Source of the DNA: Shewanella benthica KT99
Lineage (GTDB): Bacteria > Pseudomonadota > Gammaproteobacteria > Enterobacterales > Shewanellaceae
Direction: 5' to 3'
NCBI RefSeq assembly: GCF_000172075.1
Contig: NZ_ABIC01000008.1
Location: 62,001 to 126,000 of the forward strand
DNA: 64,000 bases
Positions 28,242 to 38,012 of the stretch are shown here, piece by piece. The position numbers were made by a program, and so were the translations under genes. The notes beneath the pieces are model-generated. The model ran no database searches, was not told where the DNA came from, and saw only the letters and a list, made by a program, of their open reading frames with translations. Each line of letters begins with the position of its first letter. Position 1 is the stretch's first letter.

Positions 28242-29494
28242 GTGTTGTTGCCTTCTTTGGTGATTACGAATAAATGAATAGGATTTTCCGCCTGATAACG
28301 CTGGTAATGCGCCAGAGGCTGAGAGACTGAACTTTGCAACATCATGACTTCATAGATATATTTATTTGATTTACACAGCTCAAAAAACTCACTGACACTG
28401 TCTAAGGTCACGGCCGAGAGGATAAGTTTTCCGCCTGGGGTTAATCTACTCATCACTTCTGCGACTATGCCCTTGATTTGACCCCGACTGCCGCCCACAA
28501 ATACCGCATCAGGAGCTGGCAAGTCTGCCAAGCCTAAAGGCGCCTTGGTTTCGATGAGTGTAAGGTTGTCAACTCTGTGACCTTGCTTATTTTGTTGAAT
28601 GACCGGCACACACTCAGGATTACATTCCAGTGCATAGACGCTGCCATCCCACGCCTGCTTGGCCGCTTCGATCGCGATTGAGCCGGAAGCGGATCCAATG
28701 TCCCACATCACGCTCTTGGGAGTCAGCGCTAAACGAGCCACCACTACCGCACGAATATTAGCCTTAGTGATCAAACCATTTAATGGCGTAAGCACCTCAT
28801 AACTTGAGTCAGGGCAATGCATCGCCAAACCACCCCAATAGGGCTGTTCTTGGCGCTGCAGCAACAGCACATTGAGGGACTCGATGTCTTCTGTCGACGT
28901 ACCCGCAAGCTCGGCAACAGAAAACTCTCTGATCCGCTCTTTAATACCGCCTAAATGTTCGCATAACACCAGACGCCACTGAGTTTCATCATAGTCAAGT
29001 AAGTACTGAGCTATCACCACAGGGTTATGTTCATTGTCGGTCATCAAGGCAAAATTATCGCCTTGCTGTATGCGGGTCACCAGTCCAGCCATTGGACGGC
29101 AATGCAATGAAATAACCTTGATATCATCCGAAGGCATTAAGGCTTTAGCACAGGCCAATTGCACGCTGCTTGGAGATGTAATGACCTCGACATCTATGTT
29201 TGTACCCGCGGCGGCGACCATAGTAAGTAATCGCTTACCTATGCCAAAAAATAATGGGTCACCGGATGCTAACACACAGATATCACGGGTTTTTGCCACT
29301 TCAATCAGCTTAGATAAGTAGTCATTAAGACCACTGATAAATTCTAATTTCTCACCGCTAAATTGTGGAAAAAAATGTAGGTGACGGGTTGCACCTGCCA
29401 ATAATTCGGCTTGAGCGACGGCGTTCATCGCGCGGCTGGTTAAACTAAGGCAACCATCATCACCTATGCCAATCAATGTAATACTACCGGTCAT
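28238..29494 (-). CDS. cbiET: CbiE-CbiT fusion, cobalt-precorrin-7 C5 / -6B C15 methyltransferase
   Basis: A single 418-aa polypeptide joins CbiE (about residues 1-200; SITLIGIGDDGCLSL, VLASGDPLFFGIGKRL) to CbiT (about 215-410; class I SAM motif VMWDIGSASGSIAIEAAK and DAVFVGGSRGQIKGI). It is equivalent to CobL. CbiT also decarboxylates the C12 acetate. Such fusions are common. It overlaps both neighbours by 4 bp. Confidence 0.94.
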   Translation of the reverse strand: MTGSITLIGIGDDGCLSLTSRAMNAVAQAELLAGATRHLHFFPQFSGEKLEFISGLNDYLSKLIEVAKTRDICVLASGDPLFFGIGKRLLTMVAAAGTNIDVEVITSPSSVQLACAKALMPSDDIKVISLHCRPMAGLVTRIQQGDNFALMTDNEHNPVVIAQYLLDYDETQWRLVLCEHLGGIKERIREFSVAELAGTSTEDIESLNVLLLQRQEQPYWGGLAMHCPDSSYEVLTPLNGLITKANIRAVVVARLALTPKSVMWDIGSASGSIAIEAAKQAWDGSVYALECNPECVPVIQQNKQGHRVDNLTLIETKAPLGLADLPAPDAVFVGGSRGQIKGIVAEVMSRLTPGGKLILSAVTLDSVSEFFELCKSNKYIYEVMMLQSSVSQPLAHYQRYQAENPIHLFVITKEGNNT

Positions 29495-30135
29495 TTTGCG
29501 GCCTCAATCATAAGAGCATGCACAGTGGACACCACCAGAGGGCTGCCCCCCTTGCGTCCCAATGACGCGATGAAAGGCACTCGGTCTTGCCCGACTAATG
29601 CCGCTTTTGACTCTATGGCCTTAACAAAACCGACGGGAATACCGATCACCAACGCAGGGGTAACTTCACCCGCTTCGACCATTCTCAGGATTTCAAATAA
29701 TGCAGTGGGGGCATTGCCCACACCGACAATGGCTCCATCTAGCAAGCCTAAATCTCGTGCTTTACGCATTGCCGTGACCGCGCGAGTGCCACCCGACTCG
29801 ATGGCGCTAGCGATGACATCTTCATCGCTGATAAAACAGCGAGCAGTATTGCCAAATCGCGCCATACGACGCTCACTCAGGCCGGCGATGATCATAGATA
29901 CATCGGCAACAATCGGACAACCTTGCCTGATAGCTACTAAGGCAGACTCGATTGCATCGGCACTGAAATTAAATAATTTGCCAAACTCAAAGTCACCGCT
30001 GGTATGGATCGCTCGGCGCACGACAGACCATTGTTCACTGGTAAATGCGTGGTCGCCGATTTCCATGTCTATGATTGAGAATGAATCCGCTTCTATTTCG
30101 CGGCCTTTGGCCGTGATCTGTTGCATATTGTCCAT
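29491..30135 (-). CDS. cbiC: CbiC cobalt-precorrin-8 methylmutase
   Basis: Moves the methyl group from C11 to C12 to give cobyrinic acid. It is 214 aa. The catalytic histidine lies in RRAIHTSGDFEFGKL, followed by DVSMIIAGLSERRMARFG and GNAPTALFEIL. The PVGFVKAIESKAAL region near residue 170 is also conserved. The start codon overlaps the cbiD stop by one base. Confidence 0.95.
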   Translation of the reverse strand: MDNMQQITAKGREIEADSFSIIDMEIGDHAFTSEQWSVVRRAIHTSGDFEFGKLFNFSADAIESALVAIRQGCPIVADVSMIIAGLSERRMARFGNTARCFISDEDVIASAIESGGTRAVTAMRKARDLGLLDGAIVGVGNAPTALFEILRMVEAGEVTPALVIGIPVGFVKAIESKAALVGQDRVPFIASLGRKGGSPLVVSTVHALMIEAAK

Positions 30136-31244
30136 TAGATGTCTCCGTAATTAGCCAGTGCCAAGGTGGCGCCATCGTAATCGATGAGCCGCACCCGGAC
30201 TGGTAATTTATGGTGGGAATATGCAGCACAATTTTGCGCTGCTTTCAGGCAAAGATTTTGATAAAAATCAGGAAATAATTTGACAGGTAGCAATGACAAC
30301 AAGTGGCGCCCGGTGTTTGCTTGAGACACTTTTTCAGTAAATTCGGCATCGGTGCCGTCGAGGCAATGGGCAATAGCGGCAAAATCTACGGCTCTGCCAG
30401 TCACGTGAGTCATCATGGTGCCACACACAAGCTTACACAACTTGCCTATCATCAATACCAGTTCGACTCGTGCAATCCCTTTCCTAACACTGGCTCTGAG
30501 CCCCACGCCCATAAAATCGCCCACTTGAATAAAGGCAATATCGGCAAGTTGCGGGTGCAATATCATCGCCTGTTTTTCGGTGCGGCTGCCTGTGGTGAGA
30601 ATCAATTGGCTAAGCCCTTGACGCTTAGCGACCTCAACCCCTTGACGAACCGATGCCGCATAGGCAGAGGTAGAATAAGGATGGACCGTACCCCGAGTGC
30701 CTAAAATTGACAGTCCACCGATTAAGCCCAGACGCTGGCCTATGGTTTGCTTCGCCAACTCTTCGCCGCCAGGTATGCTGATGGTCACATCGGCACCGTC
30801 CCAATCATGCTCGGCGAGTAAGGGCAATAAATGTGAACATATCATCTGCCTAGGGACGGGATTAATCGCTGGCTCGCCAACGTTCAGCTCCAGCCCAGGT
30901 AGAGTGACAGTCGCAACGCCTTCACCCGCGAAGAAATGGATCCCAGCACTATGGGTCAGGGTTACCTTGGCGATAATTTCGGCACCATGAGTACAATCGG
31001 GATCATCGCCGGCATCTTTGATAACACTCGCCACCGCCGTCAAATCATCATTAACCGGCAAATGGCTAACGTCGAAACTGACACGCTGCCCTATGGGCAA
31101 GAGTATTTCGATTTGAGTGGATTTTGTAGGCTCGAGTAACTGTGTTACGGCAGCAACGGCAGCGGCTGTGGCACAGGCTCCTGTGGTGTAGCCTTTACGA
31201 AGCTCCGCACGATTCCGGCTCCGGCGAATGCGAGTTACCGACAT
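30135..31244 (-). CDS. cbiD: CbiD cobalt-precorrin-5B C1-methyltransferase
   Basis: First gene of the cob operon. CbiD methylates C1 in the anaerobic route and marks the pathway as cobalt-early. It is 369 aa. LRKGYTTGACATAAAVAAV at the N-terminus, VTISIPGGEELAKQTIGQRL and GLSILGTRGTVHPYSTSAY are diagnostic. It lies about 150 bp downstream of the cobalamin riboswitch. No strong Shine-Dalgarno precedes the ATG, which could favour control at initiation. Confidence 0.95.
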   Translation of the reverse strand: MSVTRIRRSRNRAELRKGYTTGACATAAAVAAVTQLLEPTKSTQIEILLPIGQRVSFDVSHLPVNDDLTAVASVIKDAGDDPDCTHGAEIIAKVTLTHSAGIHFFAGEGVATVTLPGLELNVGEPAINPVPRQMICSHLLPLLAEHDWDGADVTISIPGGEELAKQTIGQRLGLIGGLSILGTRGTVHPYSTSAYAASVRQGVEVAKRQGLSQLILTTGSRTEKQAMILHPQLADIAFIQVGDFMGVGLRASVRKGIARVELVLMIGKLCKLVCGTMMTHVTGRAVDFAAIAHCLDGTDAEFTEKVSQANTGRHLLSLLPVKLFPDFYQNLCLKAAQNCAAYSHHKLPVRVRLIDYDGATLALANYGDI

Positions 31245-31393
31245 TAAACGGCCAAGACCAAAGAACGTAAGAATTTGATAATAAGTGACAAAACAGACAT
31301 CTCGTAGTATGAATTAGTGAAATGCTGAAATCTGGGAGATAAAAAGGAATTATACCTTACCGAGAGCGCCCGCCCGGTTCCAGCTAACTAGAT

Positions 31394-31530
31394 GAGGCGG
31401 GTATCCTGGCTCCTGAATCCCCTTAGCTTATCTAGTGCCACGGGATACTCAGTTACAGTTGCGGGTACAGCCCAGACTTTAAATCTGGTTCCCCTTTAAA
31501 CCTTGCGGTTCCTCAATATGTTGGAGAGTA
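31394..31530 (-). promoter_or_regulatory. Cobalamin (B12) riboswitch upstream of cbiD
   Basis: Read on the minus strand, this leader has the conserved elements of the cobalamin riboswitch in order: AAAGGGGAACC, a small stem, CTGTACCCGCAACTGTAA, the B12-box-like GTGGCACTAGATAAGC, and the closing GAGCCAGGATACCCGCC (31396-31412 on plus). It is placed to repress the cbiD-cobC operon when adenosylcobalamin is plentiful. The GC-rich segment after it (about 31360-31393) may be the expression platform. No clear intrinsic terminator was seen there. Confidence 0.9.
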
Positions 31531-31545
31531 TAGTTAGCTCGAAAG

Positions 31546-31849
31546 AGCATTTCTCGGAGTGTGATCACACTCGATGCCGACTTCAACTGAAACTGAGAGG
31601 CCACGCAACATCTACTGGCTTTCCTCACAAAATAATGAGAGCTAGATCATGATTTTAACATTTTTTACTGACCTAATAGCATGAGACTAAAGGGATATCA
31701 TCTCTCGGTCGTTTAGCCATCTTGTAAGAAATGGTTATGCTCAAATAAGCTGTCCCCTGCGATATTGCTGCAGATTGTGAGTCAAAATGGTGTTGATCGT
31801 TATCCAAGAGCATTGGGGTCGACTCCGGTCAACCAGGTTTTACACACTT
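31546..31849. other. Intergenic region between riboswitch and distal end of CRISPR array
   Basis: About 300 bp without a credible gene. The cob operon promoter should lie in the part nearest the riboswitch. Nothing resembling a leader is present on this side, consistent with its being the old (distal) end of the array. Confidence 0.4.
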
Positions 31850-34800
31850 TTTCTAAGCTGCCTGTGCGGCAGTGAACTATGATGCTTCTGTCTAAACGCA
31901 ATTCATTATTTTCTAAGCTGCCTGTGCGGCAGTGAACAACTGTCAGATGGTTAGCGTGGTATCACTTGATTTCTAAGCTGCCTGTGCGGCAGTGAACTTT
32001 CAGCTCTTGAATCTCTGGCGTTTCATTTATTTCTAAGCTGCCTGTGCGGCAGTGAACCGCCCATCATAAAACCATTAGTTTTCCAAATCTTTCTAAGCTG
32101 CCTGTGCGGCAGTGAACCTTATTACAATAATGGATATACGTCCTTACATTTTCTAAGCTGCCTGTGCGGCAGTGAACGTTTACGCCGCTTTAGAGTGGTT
32201 CATTTGGGGTTTCTAAGCTGCCTGTGCGGCAGTGAACAGAGAGCCATTTGGAAACTGTTTTCACCTGATTTTCTAAGCTGCCTGTGCGGCAGTGAACGTT
32301 TAAGGTGCACAATGAGATATAACGCTGAATTTCTAAGCTGCCTGTGCGGCAGTGAACCATCGGTAACAATTAAGGCTATTTCGAAAATATTTCTAAGCTG
32401 CCTGTGCGGCAGTGAACAACAGCGCCCGCAATGAGGCGTTTGATTTACTTTTCTAAGCTGCCTGTGCGGCAGTGAACAGTGATTCTTTACGTTCCTTTTT
32501 ATCATTGTATTTCTAAGCTGCCTGTGCGGCAGTGAACTAGTTAGTTGATATAAAGAAGCCCTCGATTGATTTCTAAGCTGCCTGTGCGGCAGTGAACTAT
32601 TGCATCAGCTAATATCCCGTCACCGCTTTTTTCTAAGCTGCCTGTGCGGCAGTGAACTGGCACTGGAGGAGAGGTAAGAGTATTTAAAGTTTTCTAAGCT
32701 GCCTGTGCGGCAGTGAACGTAGTCCCTTCTAAATAAGTTGTACCCTATCGTTTCTAAGCTGCCTGTGCGGCAGTGAACTCGTTGTGTTAGTGGTTAGTGT
32801 CAAGCCTTGCTTTCTAAGCTGCCTGTGCGGCAGTGAACAGAATCAGCAGCAATACAATGCACCGCAGCAATTTCTAAGCTGCCTGTGCGGCAGTGAACGC
32901 CATAAAGAAAAGGCGATCACCAATCTTAATTTTCTAAGCTGCCTGTGCGGCAGTGAACACTTAGCTGCTAACTCTATAGCCTTCTCGCAATTTCTAAGCT
33001 GCCTGTGCGGCAGTGAACAGGAGATAATAAATGACGAATAAGCAGACATCTTTCTAAGCTGCCTGTGCGGCAGTGAACACGTTTTCAACTTTCATCATTG
33101 ACGTTAGAGATTTCTAAGCTGCCTGTGCGGCAGTGAACGTTGTAAGAATCGGATAAATATTCATCAAGAATTTCTAAGCTGCCTGTGCGGCAGTGAACGC
33201 TAGCTCTGTGGCTTCCTCGCACCATATCGATTTCTAAGCTGCCTGTGCGGCAGTGAACCATTGCTTGCGTGAATACCGGCTTAATTGTTATTTCTAAGCT
33301 GCCTGTGCGGCAGTGAACGTAAAGCCATCCAGCAAGCTTATCTTCGCTGTTTTCTAAGCTGCCTGTGCGGCAGTGAACACTAACCATTAACGCCCCATAA
33401 CGGGGCAATAGTTTCTAAGCTGCCTGTGCGGCAGTGAACCTAGATATGCTTGAAGTCGATGAGGCTTTAACTTTCTAAGCTGCCTGTGCGGCAGTGAACG
33501 TTGAATGAGAAATCACCTATGTTTAGCTCTATTTCTAAGCTGCCTGTGCGGCAGTGAACTGTTGTCTTGTGCGTCCAAGTCCCCTCTAATGTTTCTAAGC
33601 TGCCTGTGCGGCAGTGAACGCTACAGGTTCGCAAATAATAATGTCTGGCATTTTCTAAGCTGCCTGTGCGGCAGTGAACAGAATATAGTTTTGCCGCTAT
33701 AATTAACTACATTTCTAAGCTGCCTGTGCGGCAGTGAACGGCGTCCTTTTCAATCTGCCCACTCTCTGCAATTTCTAAGCTGCCTGTGCGGCAGTGAACG
33801 AAGATTACGCACCGAACATTAAAACCGAAGATTTCTAAGCTGCCTGTGCGGCAGTGAACGCTCACCATTAAGCCTGTACCCTTCGTTGTCATTTCTAAGC
33901 TGCCTGTGCGGCAGTGAACCTATAAGCTGGTAAAGAACATCCTCATAAAATTTTCTAAGCTGCCTGTGCGGCAGTGAACTTTTAAACTAATTAACGCGCC
34001 TTCGGGCGCAAATTTCTAAGCTGCCTGTGCGGCAGTGAACATGTCTTTCATTTCCATAGAGCCAACATAAACTTTCTAAGCTGCCTGTGCGGCAGTGAAC
34101 ACGCCAACCCCTGCAACATGTTTCAATACATTTTTCTAAGCTGCCTGTGCGGCAGTGAACGGTAGCAAATCAAATCACTAAATGGGCTAAGGTTTCTAAG
34201 CTGCCTGTGCGGCAGTGAACACGCAGCAAACAACCTCCCCGTATCTTCTTCTTTTTCTAAGCTGCCTGTGCGGCAGTGAACAATTTACCCACCTTACCAC
34301 CAAACATCTAGCCTTTCTAAGCTGCCTGTGCGGCAGTGAACCAAACGACTCAGAAACAACTCTAGGGTTGACATTTCTAAGCTGCCTGTGCGGCAGTGAA
34401 CAATAACTTATCACCCTTCTCTAACTTCTCAGGTTTCTAAGCTGCCTGTGCGGCAGTGAACTTCTTGCAGCTGCAATAACGTAAGCGATTTAATTTCTAA
34501 GCTGCCTGTGCGGCAGTGAACCACTACTTGCTGACCAGTTAAATACTGCTGTCTTTCTAAGCTGCCTGTGCGGCAGTGAACATATCGTGCCATTTATCAG
34601 GCGCATCGAAGCGTTTCTAAGCTGCCTGTGCGGCAGTGAACGTTGGACTATTCCCGTAAAATTGTCTTACATTTTTCTAAGCTGCCTGTGCGGCAGTGAA
34701 CGTTTTATAAGGGTTTTTAGCTCTCATCACCTGTTTCTAAGCTGCCTGTGCGGCAGTGAACAAGTGAAAACGGGCTAGATTTAACTGCCATTGAGTTTCT

Positions 34801-35305
34801 AAGCTGCCTGTGCGGCAGTGAACTAATCGATTTTTGGCGTTTGGTGTCACAAAGTTTTCTAAGCTGCCTGTGCGGCAGTGAACTATTTAATCACCGTTGT
34901 CATTTCAAGGTAATATTTCTAAGCTGCCTGTGCGGCAGTGAACTCATGTATGGTAGCGGTGCGGCTGGTATACGTTTTCTAAGCTGCCTGTGCGGCAGTG
35001 AACCGCCGCTTTAACGATTTGTTTGGCCTCCTTATTTTCTAAGCTGCCTGTGCGGCAGTGAACATATGGATCTATACTTCTTTTGAGTATGCGTTTTTTC
35101 TAAGCTGCCTGTGCGGCAGTGAACCAACAGTTATTTAATCACCGTTGTCATTTCAATTTCTAAGCTGCCTGTGCGGCAGTGAACACAACATTTGGTAGTA
35201 TATTTAATCCATCGAACTTTCTAAGCTGCCTGTGCGGCAGTGAACCAATCTGTACGGAATATTTCAGCATCACTAAATTTCTAAGCTGCCTGTGCGGCAG
35301 TGAAC
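31850..35305 (-). CRISPR. Type I-F CRISPR array, 58 repeats and 57 spacers
   Basis: 28-bp repeat, beginning GTTCACTGCCGCACAGG and ending GCAGCTTAGAAA in transcript orientation, the known I-F class with a CTGCCGCACAGGCAG hairpin. Period is 60 bp with a few 61-62; spacers are 32 nt, occasionally 33, and once 34 (34762-34795). By my count there are 58 copies from 31850 to 35278. I saw no sequence variation, not even in the distal-most copy. Repeat polarity puts the leader at the csy4 side, so new spacers enter near 35305. Because the period is a multiple of three, long false ORFs run through it. Confidence 0.98.
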
Positions 35306-35435
35306 AATAGACTATCAGCACAAAAATAAGTTACAACAAGTCTTTAGGCTAAAAATACCTATTTAACCTTCTGAAAAGCGACTTGTTGTAACCTGTTGTT
35401 TTATATCATATTGTAAGATAGAGAAAAATAAAGGG
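35306..35435 (-). promoter_or_regulatory. CRISPR leader between csy4 and the array
   Basis: 130-bp AT-rich leader that should hold the array promoter and the integration signals. It contains a perfect 12-bp inverted repeat, TTACAACAAGTC (35331-35342) and GACTTGTTGTAA (35380-35391), about 37 bp apart. A further partial copy (CCTGTTGTT) follows immediately. The function of the palindrome is unknown; a regulator or integration-host site is possible. Confidence 0.75.
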
Positions 35436-36014
35436 TTAAAAGCAAGGTACTGTGGCTGCTTTGCTTAGGCCATAAGTATTAAATAGTCCTATTACAGGCG
35501 CTGGCACACTATCTCTTTGAACGAAAAGTCGAAAGTTTTGCTCCTTGGATAGGCTTTTCATATTGATAAAAGGTAACTTACTCGCTTGTTCAGTAAACCC
35601 CTTAAAATAGGCAAGCGCTTGCTCAAGCGTTTCATCTTTTCGTTTAGCCCTACGCCTTGCCATACGCTCAATATTGGTGTCAAACTGCACACGTTTAAAC
35701 ACAGCATATTGCGTTACAGAGCTAGGCACAGCTTTAATCGAGGTACAATGGGTGTAATCAGTGAACCGCTGCAACCATTGAGGTATATCTAGCGCTTGTA
35801 ATGCCTGTTCTCTTACAGCAAAAAGTCGTAACTTACTCCCCAATGGGTAATTACCTTGGCTCCATTCTGGAAATGAAACCGCGACTGCTGAGGTATTATC
35901 TGCCGTTTTATGCTCAGCTAAAGCCAGATGTATTTGTTGATACACTTTTTGCCAAAGAAAACCTAAGTTAGCCTCAGCATCTGGCAACAAGGTAATATCG
36001 AGATAATATTTCAT
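35436..36014 (-). CDS. cas6f: Csy4 (Cas6f) crRNA-processing endoribonuclease
   Basis: Cuts the repeat hairpin of pre-crRNA and stays bound to the 3' handle. It is 192 aa (P. aeruginosa 187). His29, the expected general base, is in YQQIHLAL. The arginine-rich helix that grips the hairpin is RMARRRAKRKDE (about residues 117-128), and the active-site serine probably lies in NMKSLS (about 154). It is the last cas gene and abuts the leader. Confidence 0.95.
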   Translation of the reverse strand: MKYYLDITLLPDAEANLGFLWQKVYQQIHLALAEHKTADNTSAVAVSFPEWSQGNYPLGSKLRLFAVREQALQALDIPQWLQRFTDYTHCTSIKAVPSSVTQYAVFKRVQFDTNIERMARRRAKRKDETLEQALAYFKGFTEQASKLPFINMKSLSKEQNFRLFVQRDSVPAPVIGLFNTYGLSKAATVPCF

Positions 36015-36022
36015 TCTCGCTC

Positions 36023-37045
36023 CTATTTATCGCTCTCGCCAAATACACCACCACGCACAATTACCGCCATGACGTAGTGTTGATCTTCAATGCGTTCAAG
36101 CTGTCCACCACGAGCCCAACTGTCAAAGAAGGTGTAAAAATCTTGTTTAGCTACGGGTGTGCGAAAAGCTTTACCGAGATTTGTTACAGCGCCGTAAGGT
36201 TCAATTGCAATTGGCCCCGCACTGCTGCCACTGTCAAATTCCGGATACCAAGTATCGATAGTGCGCAGTGCATTACCAATTTTTTGTGAGTGCATAGCGG
36301 CAATATCATTCACTGAATAAAGGATTTTACCTTTCGTGCCTTTGCCTTTATCCAACACCAATTCTTCACTTGGGTAAATATCTTGCGCCTTACCGACTTG
36401 TACAAAACAGTTAATATCCAGCATTAAAAAATCATCTTCACTGGCAAGAGCCTCAGCAATACGTGCCGCTAATTCATCCACAGCCGAGCTAGAATCATTA
36501 AAGTGGCGAGTACTAAATTTTGTGGCATCAAATGTCCAGCTTTGCGGCGCATTCTTATTTAATGCATTAACCTGCACTTCAATATTTTCAGCTCCGACGC
36601 GGTTGCGCCATAAGAAGCGCGCATTGGCTATATTTAACGCATAACGGCGTGCTAGCTCTTTACAGCCCTCACTGCCCAGATAATCATTTACTGCAGCACT
36701 GTAGCTTTCTTTAAAGAGCGCATTGTTACACGCTGATGGTTTAGCTAGACCACCTAATATCTTCAACGAAAAATTCAATTTTAGCGTGTCTTGCTCTGGT
36801 GCTAATGCACAAGCATCAACGCGCTGTAAGTTGGCCTTTTCCACTTCTGCGTTTAACTTCACCGGGTCTTTTTGCACAGCGGGTTTTAAGCGATTCGAAA
36901 TGGTGCCACGTACAGATTTTTCAATTAACGTTAATGGCGTGACGACACTTCTATCTTCCCAACACGTGCCATACATATAACCATCAGATGGGACGAGTTT
37001 TTTTTCAAATGCGAGTACCGATGCAATATTTTCTTTTTTAGCCAT
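36023..37045 (-). CDS. csy3: Csy3 (Cas7f) backbone subunit
   Basis: Repeated backbone protein that coats the crRNA in the type I-F Csy complex (six copies in known structures). It is 340 aa, as expected. Conserved stretches include LAFEKKLVPSDGYMYG, LRTIDTWYPE and the C-terminal PVAKQDFYTFFDSWARGG. It lies 8 bp before csy4 and 16 bp after csy2. Confidence 0.95.
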   Translation of the reverse strand: MAKKENIASVLAFEKKLVPSDGYMYGTCWEDRSVVTPLTLIEKSVRGTISNRLKPAVQKDPVKLNAEVEKANLQRVDACALAPEQDTLKLNFSLKILGGLAKPSACNNALFKESYSAAVNDYLGSEGCKELARRYALNIANARFLWRNRVGAENIEVQVNALNKNAPQSWTFDATKFSTRHFNDSSSAVDELAARIAEALASEDDFLMLDINCFVQVGKAQDIYPSEELVLDKGKGTKGKILYSVNDIAAMHSQKIGNALRTIDTWYPEFDSGSSAGPIAIEPYGAVTNLGKAFRTPVAKQDFYTFFDSWARGGQLERIEDQHYVMAVIVRGGVFGESDK

Positions 37046-37061
37046 GATAAATTTTCCTTAT

Positions 37062-38012
37062 TTAATAAAAGTCAGACCAATCGTCCGCTGAAGTTGGTTT
37101 TTGTAGAGAGTGAGTTTGTTGACAAACATATAAGTTATTTTCAGGTTCAATGGCGTAATGCCACATAATTTCGTTAAGTGAATTAATCCGATACGGCATT
37201 TTAAATTCACCTAACGTAACAATACTTTCGGCAAATCGATGCGGAGTTTCTGGATCGCGTTGATTTTTAGCTTCGCCTAATTCCGTGATGCCATGAAATC
37301 CGGTGGCGATAGGCACTATCCAACCTGCCGGTTTGTCTTGATAGGTTTTTCGTTTAGCTTGCCAAGTGACATTACCGTCATCATCTTGTGTGCAACTTTG
37401 ATGTACGACTAAATAATCTAACAAAGCGTCCATGGCATCTTGACCACTTTCCATCGCTGCAATCATTAAATCACGGCGTTCAACCAGCGCATAACCCGGC
37501 ATTAATTGGCGTGTGAGCATAGCGAGATCAGACGCTTCACCCTCCTCAATTCGTTGAATGCTCGGCGCATGGAGCCCCTTAATATCACCACCTGCCATTT
37601 TCATATGTCCATGCAGATGATGGGAAATCCGTTCTAATACTGCGACTTCATCGGTTTTATTTAGCCCATCAAGTTCCACCAGCAAGGTGACATCCAAATG
37701 ACAACGCGCTTCTTCAATAAACGCACTGCGTGAACCAGTTTTATCCAACGGATTACCTGTGCCGATAATTGAAGAAACATAATCACCGACACCTTTGTGA
37801 GTTTGCAGATCACATTGGTGACTAACAACGCCTGTCGCACTAAAGGTTAAATCAGCAAAACCGTCTTGATTTAACTTACGTTGCAGCGCATGCATTGCCC
37901 CTAACCAAGCCGTCATTGCAGGGAAGCCTATGGTAAAAGGGCTGGATAGTGCATTGGCATTATGCACTTTAATATGTGGCAATATTAATAGGGTTTTTAT
38001 TTCGCCGCTCAT
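37062..38012 (-). CDS. csy2: Csy2 (Cas5f) subunit
   Basis: Forms the tail of the Csy surveillance complex with Csy1, holding the 5' handle of the crRNA. It is 316 aa. LLILPHIKVHNANALSSPFTIG at the N-terminus, followed by GFPAMTAWLGAMHAL, is characteristic. The C-terminal half has GWIVPIATGFHGITELGE. The start overlaps the csy1 stop by 4 bp. Confidence 0.94.
   Translation of the reverse strand: MSGEIKTLLILPHIKVHNANALSSPFTIGFPAMTAWLGAMHALQRKLNQDGFADLTFSATGVVSHQCDLQTHKGVGDYVSSIIGTGNPLDKTGSRSAFIEEARCHLDVTLLVELDGLNKTDEVAVLERISHHLHGHMKMAGGDIKGLHAPSIQRIEEGEASDLAMLTRQLMPGYALVERRDLMIAAMESGQDAMDALLDYLVVHQSCTQDDDGNVTWQAKRKTYQDKPAGWIVPIATGFHGITELGEAKNQRDPETPHRFAESIVTLGEFKMPYRINSLNEIMWHYAIEPENNLYVCQQTHSLQKPTSADDWSDFY

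Noticed and set aside
31746..31790. Possible degenerate CRISPR repeat left of the array (TAAGCTGTCCCCTGCG)
   Set aside because: Matches only part of one arm of the repeat and is off-period; likely chance.
32195..34778. Several plus- and minus-strand ORFs repeating the peptide FLSCLCGSE or SLPHRQLR
   Set aside because: They are translations of the CRISPR repeat; the 60-bp period keeps the frame open.
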